A stretch of 64,000 bases of DNA from Dinghuibacter silviterrae (GTDB lineage: Bacteria; Bacteroidota; Bacteroidia; Chitinophagales; Chitinophagaceae), in assembly GCF_004366355.1 (NCBI RefSeq), contig NZ_SODV01000001.1:1302001-1366000 (forward strand), in the 5' to 3' direction. Each line of letters opens with the position of its first letter. Within the stretch, counting starts at the first letter, position 1. The notes below the pieces were generated by a model. That model saw nothing but the letters and a program-made list of their open reading frames with translations. It had not been told where the DNA came from and made no database searches. The translations under genes were made by a program, and so were the position numbers. This document shows positions 45,138 to 53,054 of this stretch, in pieces.

Positions 45138-46505
45138 CTAGTGCTCGTGGCTATGCGCATGCTGCATCTCCGAAAACTCCTCAAAGGAGATCGCCTTGGG
45201 GGAAACGCTTACCTTGTCTTCCGCCCAGTTGAACATCTTTTCGGTGACGATCCGGCGGTAGGCGCTTTCGACCTGCTGCTCGTCCTTGGTCATCCGGTCG
45301 ACATAGCTGTCGATCCATTCGGTATTGCCGTCCCCCAGGTTCATCTGGCCGAAGTACCCGAGGACCTGCTGGCGCATGTATTCCCGCAGCTCATCCGGGG
45401 TTACGTCCAGTTGGTTTTGACGGATCAACTGGTCGCTGATCAGGGTCCAGCGCAGTTGGGAGCGGAAGGTCGGGAACTCTTCCTCCACTTCATCGGCGGT
45501 TTTCGGTTTTTCACCGCCCACCTGGAGCCAGCGTTTCAGGAAGGCTTCCGGGAGGTCGAAGTGGGTCTTGTCCAGGAGCTGGTGGTACAGCTCGTGGTGG
45601 AGGAAATCTTTGGTTTGCCTTTCCCAGTACAGGCGGATCTCGGAAACGATCTTTTCGCGGAAGGCGGCTTCGGTCGCAATGCCTTGCCCGGGATACACTT
45701 CGTTATAGAATTCTTCACCCAGGTCGCGCTTTTGGAGCAGGCCCACCTTGTCGACCGTGACGGCGAAAAAGCGTTCCAGCTCTGCAGGGTCGTCAGGGTT
45801 CAGGTTGAGGTCCTTGACCAGCCATTCCCTTTCCTTGTCCTCGAAAGCCTTGCCCAGTTGCAGCACCATTTTGTCGCCTGCGCGTTTGCCCAGCGCCTGG
45901 GTGGTGTCGGCAAAATATTTTACCAGGAGAGAGTTCGTCTTGGAGGGCGCGTCTTCCAGCGGGTTGCCTTCGGCATCGCTTTCCACAAAGGTCAGGGTAA
46001 GGATGTCTTCTTCCGTATCTGCCTCTTCTTTATCGGTCACCTTGCCAAAACGGTTCCGGAGCCGGTCGACTTCCGCCTCGATCATCTCGTCGGTGACGTT
46101 GATCTCGTAGCGGGTCGCCTTGATGCTGCCCAGGTCGATCGACGGGTTCGGCTTGAGCCCGATTTCAAACTGGAACGTATATCCGGCGGGCTGGTTCATG
46201 TCGAGGGAAGGCACGTCCGTTTCCAGCGGAAGCGGCTGGGCAAAAATATCGGGCTTTTCTTCCGAGATGAAACGCCCCAATTCCTTTTCGACGGACTTGA
46301 CCACCTCGTCCTTGAAGATCGCGGGGCCATGCATCCTTTTGATCACACCGGCCGGAACCATCCCCTTGCGAAAGCCGGGTATGTTTGCCGATTTGCTATA
46401 CTGCTTCAGTGTTTTTTCAAACGAAGAAAGGTAGTCTTCCTTTTCCACTTTGACGGTCAGTTTGTCATTCAGCAAACCGATGTTCTCGCGCGTTATTGTA
46501 GCCAT
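45138..46505 (-). CDS. tig: Trigger factor
   Basis: Ribosome-bound chaperone and peptidyl-prolyl isomerase. The 455-aa protein starts MATITRENIGLLNDKLTVKV; the ribosome-binding signature is IPGFRKGMVPAGVIKRMHG. A PPIase-like middle region (about 150-250) is divergent, as in other Bacteroidota, and a long helical C-terminus follows. The last residues HAHSHEH are His-rich and could bind metal. Flanked by a perfect -7 box and its own terminator, so it is a single-gene unit upstream of clpP. Confidence 0.95.
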   Translation of the reverse strand: MATITRENIGLLNDKLTVKVEKEDYLSSFEKTLKQYSKSANIPGFRKGMVPAGVIKRMHGPAIFKDEVVKSVEKELGRFISEEKPDIFAQPLPLETDVPSLDMNQPAGYTFQFEIGLKPNPSIDLGSIKATRYEINVTDEMIEAEVDRLRNRFGKVTDKEEADTEEDILTLTFVESDAEGNPLEDAPSKTNSLLVKYFADTTQALGKRAGDKMVLQLGKAFEDKEREWLVKDLNLNPDDPAELERFFAVTVDKVGLLQKRDLGEEFYNEVYPGQGIATEAAFREKIVSEIRLYWERQTKDFLHHELYHQLLDKTHFDLPEAFLKRWLQVGGEKPKTADEVEEEFPTFRSQLRWTLISDQLIRQNQLDVTPDELREYMRQQVLGYFGQMNLGDGNTEWIDSYVDRMTKDEQQVESAYRRIVTEKMFNWAEDKVSVSPKAISFEEFSEMQHAHSHEH

Positions 46506-46524
46506 ATTTTTTAAAACTGGGGCA

Positions 46525-46532
46525 CAAAGGTA
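46525..46532 (-). promoter_or_regulatory. -7 promoter box of tig
   Basis: Minus-strand TACCTTTG matches TAnnTTTG exactly, 19 nt before the tig ATG. It lies in the 51-bp gap after the stop of the papain-like gene. Confidence 0.5.
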
Positions 46533-46556
46533 GGGGTTTTTGCCGGATTCCAGCTT

Positions 46557-47177
46557 TTAGTAATAACTGACCGTCACGAACCAGCACCCGGTAATGTCCT
46601 GGGCGAAAGGGGCCGGGTACTCCACCCGCCCGGCATTGGCGACATTTTCGTCGCTTGGCCAGGGGTCCCTGAATATGAGCGATTGGATGTTGGGGCCCGC
46701 CACGGTGGGATAGAAGCTGCAGCCGGTGAGCACGATGGCGTGACCCGAAGTGGTTTCATTGGCATAGGTGATGAGCAGGGGTCTCCTGTTGGACAACCAA
46801 CCCAACAGGTCCGATGGGGCGGGCGCTCCCGGGACGTAGGACGACCGGACGACATAACGGCGGCCTTGGTGGTCGATGCTCCAGTTATTCAGGTTGGCGT
46901 TGATGACGTCCGGCGACGCCCCCGAATTGACGATATTTCCGTTTTCGTCCAGGCCGAAGGTCCGCGCGGCGATGTCCGCCTGGGTAATAGAAACGCCATA
47001 GTAGTTGAGTATCATTTGAATAGACGCGGCCCAGCACCATTCGTCCTCGACTTGTCTGGCGGCATAGAAATTAAAGACATTTCTGGGGATGCCGACATAT
47101 TGGGGCGGTGGATACTGGGCGACGGCGGAGGTGTATTCAAGGCCGGCCAAACAGAGGAGCAAAACGATCTTTTTCAT
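46557..47177 (-). CDS. Exported papain-like cysteine peptidase (C39/AvrRpt2-like)
   Basis: A 206-aa protein with signal peptide MKKIVLLLCLAGLEYTSAVA and a papain-like fold. The Cys is C48 in EDEWCWAASIQMIL, the His is H146 in TTSGHAIVLTG, and D171 in IFRDPWP would complete the triad. This matches the Peptidase_C39_2/AvrRpt2-like group, which includes secreted effectors and self-processing enzymes. It is the last gene of the five-gene operon, 11 bp after the larger metallopeptidase. Substrate unknown; fusion to a leader or T9SS signal is not seen. Confidence 0.82.
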   Translation of the reverse strand: MKKIVLLLCLAGLEYTSAVAQYPPPQYVGIPRNVFNFYAARQVEDEWCWAASIQMILNYYGVSITQADIAARTFGLDENGNIVNSGASPDVINANLNNWSIDHQGRRYVVRSSYVPGAPAPSDLLGWLSNRRPLLITYANETTSGHAIVLTGCSFYPTVAGPNIQSLIFRDPWPSDENVANAGRVEYPAPFAQDITGCWFVTVSYY

Positions 47178-47188
47178 ATAGTATATAT

Positions 47189-49165
47189 TTAATAAGTGTC
47201 GGTGGGCTTGGGGACTGGGTAAAAATCAAGCGATATGAAGGCGTATTTCATGGAGGTATCGGGAAAGAATACCCGCAACACCACGTTGGGGTGGTACGGA
47301 TTGTGGTTACCGGCATAGTATATTTTGTACTCATGGGCGGAGTCTTTGATCTGCACCAGGCTGACGCTGTCGGTGATGCCGCGGCCGGCCAACAGCTTTT
47401 CGATCCTGGACTCGATCGTATCGCATTTGCGGATCGTTGCGCCCGGGTCCGCATTCTTACACAAAAAGAAGCCCCTCTCGTTGCTACTTTCTTTATAATA
47501 AACAAATGAAGGAAGGCTGACCGTTGAGTCGTACGTGCCGGAAATAAGGCTTTGAAGCCACGTATCCGTTACCCCCTCCTGACCGGTTATGGGGGGAGAA
47601 TACCTGGGGAGGATGCGCCGCTTGCGGCTAAGAAGCAGATTGAGTGAACAGGTGTCTTGCCGGACACGCAACGCCAGGTCGACAATGATCGCATTTTTAT
47701 ACGTCCCCAGGAGGCCCTTTTTGGTGTCTTCGTTTTCCCCGACCGTGTCCCATGATATGTTCTGTCCAAAGTGCTCCTGGAGCAAGCCGGCGATCTTATC
47801 ATATTTCTGATAGGCATAGCCCACGTCGCGGTCGTCGTAAAAATCGATGGACAACCATCCTTCGATGCCGCTGCGGACCCCTTTATTGATAAACAGGGTA
47901 GTCCCGGTTGAAAAGGGGAATTTCAGGGTGGATCTGTAGGTGATTAATTTATCATTGAATAAATCCTCACCGAATCCGGCCTCCAGGGCGGCCCAGTCGC
48001 CCTCGATCAGCGTATTCATGGCATTTCCCAGGTCGATCCTGAATGTCGTGTCATCTCTTCCCGACCGGTTCTCACTATCCAGGCCGGCAAAATTGCCCAG
48101 GCATTTGTCACGACCCTGGTCCAGGACAGTCTCCCCACCGATGTCCGTTGCATTAAAGAGGGCCTCCTCGGCGTTGGGAAGAATAGCGTAGGGAAAATAC
48201 CGGGTGGTGCTGACGGTTCTCCAGTTGAGCCTCGCTTCGAAGGTGTGCTTTTCCCCCGGCTGTAGAATGGCCGAGGCGCAGACCGTAGGGCCGGACAAAA
48301 GCGGTTGAAAAAAATTCGTATCCTTCCACTGCCGGTTGTGATAGGATGGACTTCCGGAGACTTGATACAAAATTGTCATTCGGAGCGGTTTGGACCCGGT
48401 GTTTACGTAGTCCTCGCTGATAACGGTGAAGGGGCGCCGTACGCTCGTATCCCAATCGATGGAGGCATCTGTGCGGAGGATAGACTGGGTATTGACCAAA
48501 GGATAGTGCATGATCAGCTTGGCGATTTCCAGGCTCCAGGCCACGGAGTCGGCCGTCCGCGGCAGACAGGAGGGGCGCTCTTCGATCAGCAGCCGGTTGA
48601 GGTTGGCCGGGCGGTAACCGAGGCCATACCGGAAGGCGGCCCGGCGTTGCATCGGTGTAGGGTGCAAGGCCAGTCCGTCCTCGTCGTCCCCGTTGTCGTA
48701 GATGTAGGCCAGGCCTCTGGTGATGATGCGGAAGTCGCGGGTCTCCGCCATCGTATCGGACAGGTCGTACATCCTTCCCAACAGCATGCCGCTGAGGATA
48801 TCCGCCTGGCATTCGTACAGTCTTTTCAATTCACAGGACGCCTGCACCATACCGGCTCCGTAGGTATTGAACTGAATCTGGTGGCCCAGCTCATGGGACA
48901 CAATGTACCGGAGGACAAAAAGGAACTGGTCGGGATCCATCGTCTCCGCGTTTTTCCGGAAGTAGGTTTCCCCCAGGATAATCTGGTGGTCCGGCGTGGA
49001 AATATTCGTCGCATTGTCCGCAAACAACAGGGCCGGGTGTAGCCCGGTCCAGTCAAAAAGCCGGCCGGACTCGATTTTTACCAGCGACGTCCATGACCCC
49101 TGTTGGCCAAATGCCGCGGAAGCAAGCATGACGGCGGGTATGATCAGCAGGCGTCGGATAAGCAT
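47189..49165 (-). CDS. Exported HExxH metallopeptidase-like protein, paralogue A
   Basis: A 658-aa protein with a signal peptide (LIRRLLIIPAVMLASAAFG). A gluzincin-like site is formed by SHELGHQIQF (H91, E92, H95) and LYECQAD with E118 as likely third ligand, similar in spacing to M48-type peptidases. After the catalytic part (to about 200) is a long region (200-658) with no recognised domain. The N-terminal 200 residues are clearly paralogous to the next gene upstream. ATG 49165 is preferred; an upstream TTG would overlap that gene. No lipobox or membrane anchor is seen. Confidence 0.72.
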   Translation of the reverse strand: MLIRRLLIIPAVMLASAAFGQQGSWTSLVKIESGRLFDWTGLHPALLFADNATNISTPDHQIILGETYFRKNAETMDPDQFLFVLRYIVSHELGHQIQFNTYGAGMVQASCELKRLYECQADILSGMLLGRMYDLSDTMAETRDFRIITRGLAYIYDNGDDEDGLALHPTPMQRRAAFRYGLGYRPANLNRLLIEERPSCLPRTADSVAWSLEIAKLIMHYPLVNTQSILRTDASIDWDTSVRRPFTVISEDYVNTGSKPLRMTILYQVSGSPSYHNRQWKDTNFFQPLLSGPTVCASAILQPGEKHTFEARLNWRTVSTTRYFPYAILPNAEEALFNATDIGGETVLDQGRDKCLGNFAGLDSENRSGRDDTTFRIDLGNAMNTLIEGDWAALEAGFGEDLFNDKLITYRSTLKFPFSTGTTLFINKGVRSGIEGWLSIDFYDDRDVGYAYQKYDKIAGLLQEHFGQNISWDTVGENEDTKKGLLGTYKNAIIVDLALRVRQDTCSLNLLLSRKRRILPRYSPPITGQEGVTDTWLQSLISGTYDSTVSLPSFVYYKESSNERGFFLCKNADPGATIRKCDTIESRIEKLLAGRGITDSVSLVQIKDSAHEYKIYYAGNHNPYHPNVVLRVFFPDTSMKYAFISLDFYPVPKPTDTY

Positions 49166-49175
49166 CGATGGATAT

Positions 49176-50807
49176 TTACGGGTTAGGGGAATCCACAATG
49201 ATGTCGACGGAATAACGGACCGTACGGTTTTTTGGCAAGGGCATGCGTTCGTAGGTCAGTCTCCATTCGGCCCCGGTCTTATGGTCCGTCCCCTGGAGGA
49301 GCCAGGTCTCATGAAGATGGTCGATACTGACCAATATGTCGTCCCCCACGATATGATAGACCTGGCCACGCTTGATGGATGCATCCGTGGAACTATCGGG
49401 ACCGTCGTCGTACCTCTTCCAGTAGTCGTCCTCGATGGATAAGCCGGTAGATGACCGCAACTGCTTCCATGCACTATCGCCCCTGGCAAAGGCGTCTCTG
49501 GCGGCCAGGCTGTCCTTACCGTCGTACAGGGTAATATAAAGCGACGCCTTGTGTTCGGACGGGTACTGCCACACAAGGGCGTTTTCAAAAAAGTGCATAT
49601 ACGTATCGTATTCGATGCTGCCATCGGAACTGGATTTGCCCATCCCCGTTTCTATACCTTGGAAGAGGTGCCGGGACTCACGCAGCGCATCGGCCAGGTC
49701 TATCGCGAGGTCTTCCGAAAGGGCTGCTGTGTCCCTGGAGCCAAAACCGGTTGCGGGGCAGCCCTCATCGGATGGGATGGCCCTGCCGTCCGACGGCTGA
49801 GCGGAAAAGAGCGCTTCCGGGCGGGGAGGAGCGATAAATCTGGGCATGAATTCTTCGGTGGCGACGCTGGCCCAGTCCAAGGATCCGGTAACGAATACAC
49901 TATCCCCCGGGGCCAGGTGAAAGACCTGGCTCGTGCTGCTGCCCTGCAACAGGATTTTTTTGGGGTCCTGCTGCATAACGTCCCTGTATTGGCCGACGAG
50001 CTTACATTGAAGAAACAGGTCGATGGGGAATGGATTGACGTTTTTGAACGAGCCCAACTGATAATATACCTTGTGTACCAGCCGGCTGGTATCCCAGCGG
50101 ACTGTGTTGTCGTTGTTGGCGTTCCAATATACGGGGCTGAAGAGGACGTTCCCGGTGACTTTACCCGGGTAGTGGATGATGTATTTTGCCATGCGAAGGC
50201 TCCAGGTGATGCTGTCCTCGCGGCCCCTCTCCAGGGGATAGGCAAGCCCCAGCCTGAAGGCCGTACGGCGCTCCGAAAAAGAGGGGTGCATGCTTTCACT
50301 TTGTTCTTCGTCCCCTATGCTGTAGACGAATTCCAGGGCGTGTAATACGCCGGGGTGTAGCCTGGCATCGGCCTGGACAGAGTCCGGAAGGTCATACAAC
50401 TCCGAGACATATACCCCGGCCAGTATATCGGCCTGGCATTCGTAAAGCCTCCTGAGTTCGCAGGACACGGCACCCGCCATTTCATCCCTGTAGTGTTTGA
50501 ATTGAATCTGGTGGGCCAATTCGTGAGCGACCAGGAACTGGATGATCAACCCGCAGAAGGGGGCTGTCGTACTGTCCGCCAGCAATGTGTTTAATTTCGG
50601 TCTGCTGATCAAGATGCCGTCGCCGGGTTTGGAAATATCGACGGGTATGTTCATGAGCGAGACGGGCACAGACAAGCCTGCGATGCTCAGCACCCGTTGG
50701 GCATTTATGGACACGAGTTTGTCCATGGGGTCGGACTGGGCCAAAGCCCGGAAACCATGGGCGAGCAGCAGCAGCAACAAAGCGATCCTTACGGAGGACA
50801 TGGTCAT
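49176..50807 (-). CDS. Exported HExxH metallopeptidase-like protein, paralogue B
   Basis: A 543-aa protein with signal peptide (SSVRIALLLLLLAHGFRALA). The site is AHELAHQIQF (H95, E96, H99) with LYECQAD (E123), identical in layout to paralogue A; both also share HP(T/S)xxxRRxAFRxGLxY after the site. The C-terminal 300 residues differ from A and show no known domain. The ATG at 50805-50807 overlaps the stop of the membrane protein gene (ATGA). Probable zinc peptidase outside the cytoplasm; substrate unknown. Confidence 0.72.
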   Translation of the reverse strand: MTMSSVRIALLLLLLAHGFRALAQSDPMDKLVSINAQRVLSIAGLSVPVSLMNIPVDISKPGDGILISRPKLNTLLADSTTAPFCGLIIQFLVAHELAHQIQFKHYRDEMAGAVSCELRRLYECQADILAGVYVSELYDLPDSVQADARLHPGVLHALEFVYSIGDEEQSESMHPSFSERRTAFRLGLAYPLERGREDSITWSLRMAKYIIHYPGKVTGNVLFSPVYWNANNDNTVRWDTSRLVHKVYYQLGSFKNVNPFPIDLFLQCKLVGQYRDVMQQDPKKILLQGSSTSQVFHLAPGDSVFVTGSLDWASVATEEFMPRFIAPPRPEALFSAQPSDGRAIPSDEGCPATGFGSRDTAALSEDLAIDLADALRESRHLFQGIETGMGKSSSDGSIEYDTYMHFFENALVWQYPSEHKASLYITLYDGKDSLAARDAFARGDSAWKQLRSSTGLSIEDDYWKRYDDGPDSSTDASIKRGQVYHIVGDDILVSIDHLHETWLLQGTDHKTGAEWRLTYERMPLPKNRTVRYSVDIIVDSPNP

Positions 50808-51391
50808 TTTTTGGAGGATGAACAAAAAAGCGCCTGACAGCAAAAGACAATAAAGAGCGCCACAAACAGGATATCCAGGGCAAACAGCATGACCAGTCTG
50901 TTGGAATTGTGCTCGATTTCCGATGGCGGATAGTTATCCTTCGGTGCGCCCAGATTTTCCACGATGTCATCGTTGGTAACGGTATCCAGGTGCTCCGCGA
51001 GCTTAATGGAATCCAGTGTCTTCAGGACCCCGGGATAAAGGTGGTTGCCGACAACTTCCCGCTGTTTGCCTTCTTCGAGATAGCCCGTTGTCCTGTCGGA
51101 AAACCGGATGTACGCCCCATAAAGGATTACCGCTGCCATCAGACAGGCCACTGCGCCCACCCACCAGAACCAGCCGTGCTTCTTTTGGTTAAACAGGGCG
51201 AACGGGTACATGGTCAACAACAGGGCGGCTATAACGACAATCCGGGCGAGATACATGTTATCCGTCGCACCAATGGTCGCCTCCAGGTCTATGTGCGGCG
51301 GAACGATGACCTTGGTCAGCAGCACCACGATCATAGCGCTTACGCTGACCAACAGGTTCCATTTTTCTTTTAAAAAAGACACCACCTTCAT
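50804..51391 (-). CDS. Four-helix membrane protein of the peptidase operon
   Basis: A 195-aa protein of no recognised family. Hydrophobic helices at about 12-28, 48-66, 73-93 and 166-189; between helices three and four is a hydrophilic segment of about 70 residues (RFSDRTTGYLEEGKQREVVG and onward) that would sit on one side of the membrane. It overlaps both neighbours by ATGA junctions, so its level is tied to the exported protein before and the peptidase after. It could be an anchor, sensor or immunity-type partner, but this is speculation. Confidence 0.72.
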   Translation of the reverse strand: MKVVSFLKEKWNLLVSVSAMIVVLLTKVIVPPHIDLEATIGATDNMYLARIVVIAALLLTMYPFALFNQKKHGWFWWVGAVACLMAAVILYGAYIRFSDRTTGYLEEGKQREVVGNHLYPGVLKTLDSIKLAEHLDTVTNDDIVENLGAPKDNYPPSEIEHNSNRLVMLFALDILFVALFIVFCCQALFCSSSKK

Positions 51392-52080
51392 TTGTTTCCC
51401 GTTTTAACGACAAAGTCAACCGTATGCGCGCCGTCGATGTCGACGCTTTGCTTCTTCTCCTGGATACGGACGCCGTCCTTGGTGATCCAAAACAGCTTTT
51501 GGCCGGGAAGCAGGTCCTTGAAGGCATTCAGGGTAGGGTTGAACTGTTGCTGCTGCTCCGGGTTGACCGACCATTCGGGCTTGACAAAGGGTATATATCC
51601 CGGAAGTTCCTTCATGCTGGCCTCGTCGAATACACGGACCTGTACATTGACGTACACATCCGCGGCGCCGGTTGAAGAACCCAATTGACGGGGAAATTTT
51701 AAGGCGAGGTCTTTTTTTACAAACGTCAGAATATCGGCAATGGAGTCCAGGCTGGCTGTCTCCGCCACCAGTTCAAACAGGTCCCGGTAGTTGTGTAAGC
51801 CGAGGTATTGGTCGGAACGGAGGGGGGCTTCTGTATTGTTTTCATTCCTGAGGGCGATGACCAGGTTTCTCAGGAGGGTGTTGATGGAGGCTTCGTCCCT
51901 TTTAACATGGTTGATCCTGGCCGAATCGCCCTGGAAGTCCCGGCCGTCCAGGGCAATCTCCATGTCCGTAAGACTGCCGTTCACTTTTAAGAGGATATCG
52001 TCTTGCTGCGGCTGAGCCGCGGCAGTAGTCGTGATGCCCAGAATAGAGAAGGTAAGCAGACTGGCGATCAGTAGCTTCAT
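51388..52080 (-). CDS. Exported protein of unknown function, first gene of peptidase operon
   Basis: A 230-aa protein with a clear signal peptide (MKLLIASLLTFSILGITTTA, cleavage after AAA). The mature part is mixed helix and strand with no domain that I recognise; a Gln-rich patch (NPEQQQQFNP) precedes a strand-rich end with KLFWITKDGVRIQEKKQSV. ATG 52078-52080 is chosen; 16 codons upstream reach into the terminator and are rejected. Its stop overlaps the next start (ATGA). Confidence 0.72.
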   Translation of the reverse strand: MKLLIASLLTFSILGITTTAAAQPQQDDILLKVNGSLTDMEIALDGRDFQGDSARINHVKRDEASINTLLRNLVIALRNENNTEAPLRSDQYLGLHNYRDLFELVAETASLDSIADILTFVKKDLALKFPRQLGSSTGAADVYVNVQVRVFDEASMKELPGYIPFVKPEWSVNPEQQQQFNPTLNAFKDLLPGQKLFWITKDGVRIQEKKQSVDIDGAHTVDFVVKTGNK

Positions 52081-52099
52081 GAGGCAAGCGGGTTTGACG

Positions 52100-52129
52100 G
52101 TAAAGTACACAAACTCCCGAAATGCCAAA
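52100..52129 (-). promoter_or_regulatory. Possible promoter of the peptidase operon
   Basis: On the minus strand TTTG (52129-52126) is followed after 18 nt by TACTTTAC (52107-52100), a partial match to TAnnTTTG. It lies just after the tRNA terminator and 19 nt before the first ATG. The match is weak. Confidence 0.3.
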
Positions 52130-52148
52130 AGGGGGAAAACCCCCTTTT
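52127..52148. terminator. Terminator hairpin after tRNA-Leu
   Basis: aaaaggggg (52127-52135) pairs with ccccctttt (52140-52148) around AAAA. On the minus strand it directly follows the tRNA 3' end, so it should end the tRNA transcript and insulate the peptidase operon. Confidence 0.75.
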
Positions 52149-52150
52149 TG

Positions 52151-52232
52151 TGCGGATGAAGGGACTCGAACCCCCAAGCCTTGCGGCATCAGATCCTAAG
52201 TCTGACGCGTCTGCCAGTTTCGCCACATCCGC
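52151..52232 (-). tRNA. tRNA-Leu, anticodon UAG
   Basis: 82-nt class II tRNA without encoded CCA. Acceptor stem GCGGATG pairs with CATCCGC, discriminator A at 52151. D-arm GCG/CGC, anticodon stem TCAGA/TCTGA with loop CTTAGGA (anticodon at 52198-52196), variable arm GCC-GCAA-GGC, T-loop TTCGAGT. The T stem has three G-C and two G-U pairs. It reads CUN leucine codons, a substrate of LeuS in this window. Confidence 0.93.
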
Positions 52233-52253
52233 TGGCGGGGGTCAAAAGTACAA

Positions 52254-52925
52254 CTAATCGCGGGTATTATAGTGAAAAAGATACCCTATACCAAGGCTAA
52301 GCCCTTGGTTTTGTATCCGGCCAGTGCCTTCGGGGGCGATGTTGACAAACCCGTGTTCGTAATCGAGGTGAAGGGTCAGGCCAAAGGAGAATTGATACGA
52401 AAGGGCGGCGGTATACCCGGCATCCCAGGGTTTCATGTGGAGTCCGGTGATACCGTCGGGGTCATTGAACTGGATGTCCCCGCCCAGGTCGTGCATGGGC
52501 AGGGTGTTGGTGGAGACCTGGTAGGTCCCCCGGAGCCCAAGGGCGCCATAGACGCCCCCCCCGAAAAAAAAGTCGTCGTAGCCCACAGGTACCCGGTACA
52601 TCAGCCGGAGGGGAACGTCCAGGTATGTCACATGGACGTGCCCGGTGTTCTGGCCATTTTGCCAGATTTCGGCTCCCTTGGGGGTGATATTAATATGTGG
52701 TTGGAAATCAATATAATCGCTCCATCGAAAGTCGGCCCAAATCCCGCCGCCCGGGGCCAGGCGCGGGCCTCTTGTCTGACTTAGGATTTCAGAGGGACCT
52801 CCGGCGGAGTTCCCCGGTAAGTTCCCGGCTATGCACGCTCCTTCTATTCCAAGGTGGGATTGAGCATAAGCAGTTGATACAAGAAGCGACATCCCCATCG
52901 CTAAACAGAGCACTTTTAACATCAT
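52254..52925 (-). CDS. Outer-membrane beta-barrel protein (PorT/OmpW-like fold)
   Basis: A 223-aa protein with signal peptide (LKVLCLAMGMSLLVSTAYA) and about eight alternating amphipathic strands, ending in GIGYLFHYNTRD. Segments such as FFFGGGVYGALGLRGTYQV and DYEHGFVNIAP are typical of small Bacteroidota barrels (outer membrane protein beta-barrel domain). No enzyme motif. It is just upstream of the tRNA on the same strand; no promoter box of the usual type was found before it. Confidence 0.78.
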   Translation of the reverse strand: MMLKVLCLAMGMSLLVSTAYAQSHLGIEGACIAGNLPGNSAGGPSEILSQTRGPRLAPGGGIWADFRWSDYIDFQPHINITPKGAEIWQNGQNTGHVHVTYLDVPLRLMYRVPVGYDDFFFGGGVYGALGLRGTYQVSTNTLPMHDLGGDIQFNDPDGITGLHMKPWDAGYTAALSYQFSFGLTLHLDYEHGFVNIAPEGTGRIQNQGLSLGIGYLFHYNTRD

Positions 52926-53016
52926 TAGCCATTTAGTAAGTTAGCCGGTAAGCAGTGGGACTTGAATCCCTTTTCACAGGAACGGGAATGAAAATAAGGG
53001 GTCTACATTGGGTTGT

Positions 53017-53048
53017 TTTGGGGGATGCTCGCAAGATAAGTAAATTTG
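53017..53048 (+). promoter_or_regulatory. Promoter of rel
   Basis: TTTG (53017-53020), 20 nt, then TAAATTTG (53041-53048): a full match to the Bacteroidota promoter. The -7 box ends 6 nt before the ATG at 53055, so the mRNA is probably leaderless or nearly so. Confidence 0.65.
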
Positions 53049-53054
53049 GGGAGT

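Noticed and set aside
45126-46514. Open frame of about 460 codons opposite tig
   Set aside because: Fully antisense to trigger factor; no recognisable motif, codon pattern is a reflection of tig.
46500-46560. Possible duplicated tRNA-Leu 3' end near tig marking an integrated island
   Set aside because: I looked for gggttcgagtccc or its complement here and in the operon and saw no copy, so an attachment-site pair cannot be claimed.
52945-52980. tRNA-like T-arm (gggacttgaatccc) upstream of the beta-barrel gene
   Set aside because: On the minus strand it reads GGGATTCAAGTCCC, but a 7-nt T-loop leaves an unpaired stem and there is no matching acceptor, D or anticodon arm; only a chance stem-loop.
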